Shown: in pieces, positions 6,620 through 8,465 of the stretch | Numbering within the stretch: position 1 is the stretch's first letter | Layout of the letters: every line of letters starts with the position of its first letter | NCBI GenBank assembly: GCA_003641545.1 | Contig: QNAU01000049.1 | Span: forward strand, 1-8,465 | Source: Thermotoga sp. | GTDB lineage: Bacteria > Thermotogota > Thermotogae > B21-G9 | Length of the DNA: 8,465 nucleotides | Direction: 5' to 3' | Notes under the pieces: generated by a model | The model's database searches: none | What the model saw: the letters and a program-made list of their open reading frames with translations, nothing else | Told to the model about the DNA's origin: nothing | Translations under genes and position numbers: made by a program

Positions 6620-7554
6620 AGCAGGCGCAGACACAGAACAAAGAGATTAAGAGAAGGGAGATAGATTTCGTCGGGAAGAGGAAGATATTCATAACGATCT
6701 CCCTCGTGTTGATAGTGATATCCCTCATTTCCATATTCACGAAGGGTTTCAACTTCGGTGTGGATTTCGTCAAGGGAACGGAGATCATAATACTCGTCAA
6801 AGATCCGAAGTTCACCGTGGATCAGATGAGAGAAAAGCTCTCCGCGATAGATCCGGAGTATTCCAAGGCGAGGATAACCAAGGTCACGAGTGCTGGAGGG
6901 ACGGGAGATTACTCGAAATTTCAGATCGTCCTGAAGCAGTTTTTCGAGAAAGCGGTGGATAAAGAGAAATTTGTGAACGAACTCAAGAAGGTTTTCGGAA
7001 ATCTCGAAGTTTCGGCTGAGTCCTTCAGGGCGGTCAGCGGTGTTGCAGCAACCGAGCTGAAACTTGCCTCATGGAACGCAGCCATCTTAGCTATAATATT
7101 GATACTGCTCTACATAACCTTCAGATTTCAGTTCTCCTTCGCCATCGGTGCGGTTGTGGCTCTCGTTCACGATGCTCTCATAACTCTCGGGTTCTACTCG
7201 ATGTTCTCCATAGAATTCAACAGTGCGGTTGTTGCTGCGCTTTTGACCCTGCTCGGTTATTCGTTGAACGATACCATAGTCGTTTACGACAGGATCAGAG
7301 AAAATCTGAAGAGGTTCAGAGGAAAGCCGATAGAGAACGTGGTGAACAGGAGTATAAATGAGGTCATAAGCAGAACGATAAACACATCGTTGACAACCTT
7401 CATGGTTGTTTTCGTACTCTACCTCTTCGCCGGGGTCGTTTTGAAACCGTTCGCATTCGGTTTGACCGTGGGCGTCATAGTTGGAACATACTCGTCCCTC
7501 TACATAGCGAGTCCGATAATAATTGGATGGCTCGGCAGGGGGATGAGAAGATAA
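6616..7554 (+). CDS. secF: Protein translocase subunit SecF
   Basis: The SecF partner of SecD, 312 residues, a usual length. After a polar, charged N-terminus there is a membrane segment at about 24-42, an extracytoplasmic P4 domain at about 45-145, and five further segments at about 152-169, 174-195, 204-223, 258-275 and 280-305. The SecF landmarks are present: FNFGVDFVKGTEI (45-57, where the second family glycine of the usual GG is preceded by lysine instead of glycine), and T-L-L-G-Y-S-L-N-D-T-I-V-V-Y-D-R-I-R-E-N at 211-230 with D219, D225 and R226, then RTINTSLTT (253-261). Translation is coupled to secD by an ATGA overlap, with GAGGAGGTGG just before the start inside secD. The gene remains separate from secD rather than fused, as it is in some other bacteria. 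Confidence 0.98.
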   Translation: MKQAQTQNKEIKRREIDFVGKRKIFITISLVLIVISLISIFTKGFNFGVDFVKGTEIIILVKDPKFTVDQMREKLSAIDPEYSKARITKVTSAGGTGDYSKFQIVLKQFFEKAVDKEKFVNELKKVFGNLEVSAESFRAVSGVAATELKLASWNAAILAIILILLYITFRFQFSFAIGAVVALVHDALITLGFYSMFSIEFNSAVVAALLTLLGYSLNDTIVVYDRIRENLKRFRGKPIENVVNRSINEVISRTINTSLTTFMVVFVLYLFAGVVLKPFAFGLTVGVIVGTYSSLYIASPIIIGWLGRGMRR

Positions 7555-7559
7555 CGGAT

Positions 7560-8123
7560 GTGATTCAAAAAAGATCCATAATACCGGCGCTGTGGGATCG
7601 ATCCACCTTGTCGAAAGTGTTGGATCTTGGTTTCAAAGTTGTGTTCACCCTGAAGGAGAGTATAAAGACGATATCGCTGTTCAAAGATTTTGATCTTTTC
7701 GTCTTCGTCGACATCGATATGATGAACGGTGTGAAACCGGATGATGATGGTTTAGAATTTCTGAGAAACATCGGCATAAAGGGAATAATAACGGTGAAAC
7801 CGAAGGTGATCAGCTCCGCCAAAAAATTGGGATTATCCACGATACTTAGGATATTCGCACTGGATTCGAGGGCGGTGGAGAAGGGGATAGAACAGTGCGA
7901 GAACGCCTGCCCAGATTATCTCGAAGTTCTTCCAGGTATGACAGCACCGAAGTTCATGAATAGGTTCAGAAGATACACGGGAAGAAGACCACCAAAGACG
8001 ATATCCGCCGGTTTGGTTGACAGTGTCGAAGAAGTCGAATGGTTGTTCAACGAAGGTGTCTACGCCATCTCCACGAGCAACGAAAAACTCTGGGAATGGT
8101 TCGCAAAGCTCAGACCAGCATGA
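7560..8123 (+). CDS. glpP: GlpP-family glycerol-3-phosphate-responsive antiterminator
   Basis: A cytoplasmic protein of about 187 residues with a TIM-barrel-like fold. In Bacillus, GlpP binds glycerol 3-phosphate and then the leader of the glycerol-use genes, preventing early transcription termination. The family hallmarks are clear: IIPAL near the N-terminus, F-V-D-I-D-M-M-N-G-V-K, GIITVKP, R-I-F-A-L-D-S-R-A-V-E-K, PDYLEVLPGM, and the final S-T-S-N-E-K-L-W-E-W. The usual G-G segment before the last strands reads S-A-G-L-V here. The start is uncertain: GTG 7560, 5 bases after the secF stop, fits the family N-terminus, while ATG 7527 in the same frame would add 11 residues and overlap secF by 28 bases with no ribosome binding site. 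Neither has a strong site, so coupling to secF is likely. No glycerol gene is in the window, so its target lies elsewhere or differs from Bacillus. Confidence 0.88.
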   Translation: MIQKRSIIPALWDRSTLSKVLDLGFKVVFTLKESIKTISLFKDFDLFVFVDIDMMNGVKPDDDGLEFLRNIGIKGIITVKPKVISSAKKLGLSTILRIFALDSRAVEKGIEQCENACPDYLEVLPGMTAPKFMNRFRRYTGRRPPKTISAGLVDSVEEVEWLFNEGVYAISTSNEKLWEWFAKLRPA

Positions 8124-8465
8124 TTTTTGAAAATTCATCGGTGAATCTTTCGAGATCGATGACACGGAAATCCCTCAGATAGGTGCGCAGTTCACCTCCC
8201 AGTGGTTCTATCCATTTTTTTGGAATTCCACTGTATCCATTCATCACCCCGAGGATCGTTCCAACTTCCCCCGCGTTGCAGTCCACATCGTATCCGAAGA
8301 GTAGAACTATCTCCATCGATCTGTCGAAATCTCCCTTTCCATACCACAGTGCTGTGAGGACTGCACACGTATTCGGATAAAGATGAATCCAGTTGTATTT
8401 TTCGAATCTTTTCTCGACCAACCTCAGGACATCTTCCCAGTTTTCATTCTCCTTCAACCATCCAA
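8110..8465 (-). CDS. ADP-ribosylglycohydrolase-family protein, C-terminal part (runs off the right edge)
   Basis: The reading frame is open to the right edge, so only the last 117 or so residues are visible. Family features are P-N-T-C-A-V-L-T-A-L-W-Y-G-K-G-D-F, then G-Y-D-V-D-C-N-A-G-E-V-G-T-I-L-G-V-M-N-G and GIPKKW. The D-V-D-C-N stretch corresponds to the D-T-D-T-N motif that helps bind the two magnesium ions in DraG/ARH-type ADP-ribosyl hydrolases; both aspartates are kept, while the second threonine is cysteine, which I recall from some relatives too. Such enzymes remove ADP-ribose from proteins, nucleic acids or small molecules, but the substrate cannot be told from this fragment, and the N-terminal metal-binding half is not visible. 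The gene points towards glpP and overlaps its 3' end by 14 bases. It probably belongs to a separate unit entering from the right. Confidence 0.85.
   Translation of the reverse strand, partial: GWLKENENWEDVLRLVEKRFEKYNWIHLYPNTCAVLTALWYGKGDFDRSMEIVLLFGYDVDCNAGEVGTILGVMNGYSGIPKKWIEPLGGELRTYLRDFRVIDLERFTDEFSKIMLV

Noticed and set aside
8129..8151. Hairpin after the glpP stop considered as an intrinsic terminator
   Set aside because: The stem is short with a bulge, and neither strand has a T-run after it; it lies within the ADP-ribosylglycohydrolase coding end.

Overview
The window looks like a chromosomal core region of a thermophilic bacterium. Coding strands are purine-rich, use AGA/AGG for arginine and ATA for isoleucine heavily, carry strong GGAGG-type ribosome binding sites and have very tight gene packing. 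YajC with separate SecD and SecF is bacterial. The overall style fits the Thermotogota, but that placement is an inference from codon style and protein flavour, not from a marker comparison. I see no mobile element, CRISPR array, tRNA, rRNA or integration scar.

Layout: two transcription units diverge from one intergenic region of about 270 bases (4528-4797). Leftward (minus strand) runs a unit of five genes: a small predicted secreted or membrane-anchored protein of unknown function (3958-4527), transketolase (1986-3926), ribonuclease III (1221-1928), an Elp3-like radical SAM protein (152-1234), and the first 51 codons of the SMC chromosome-condensation ATPase (1-155, running off the left edge). 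The last three overlap each other and recall the rnc / radical SAM / smc neighbourhood known from many Firmicutes. A perfect 16-bp stem-loop sits across the transketolase stop codon, just upstream of rnc.

Rightward (plus strand) runs yajC (4798-5187), secD (5201-6619) and secF (6616-7554), the accessory part of the Sec translocon, followed within a few bases by a GlpP-family glycerol-3-phosphate-responsive antiterminator (about 7560-8123). A near-consensus sigma-70-type promoter (TTGGAA, 17 bp, TATAAT) precedes yajC. The 3' end of a convergent ADP-ribosylglycohydrolase-family gene (8110 to the right edge, minus strand) overlaps the end of glpP by 14 bases.

The intergenic region holds promoters for both units and a small dyad at the likely minus-strand transcription start; the middle part (about 4604-4715) shows nothing I can name. 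No stretch over 300 bases lacks a gene. Most of the window is ordinary housekeeping. The points most worth a second look are the stem-loop in the rnc leader, the altered cofactor motif in transketolase, the placement of glpP behind secDF, and the unrecognised protein heading the minus-strand unit. I did not find a convincing previously undescribed system.
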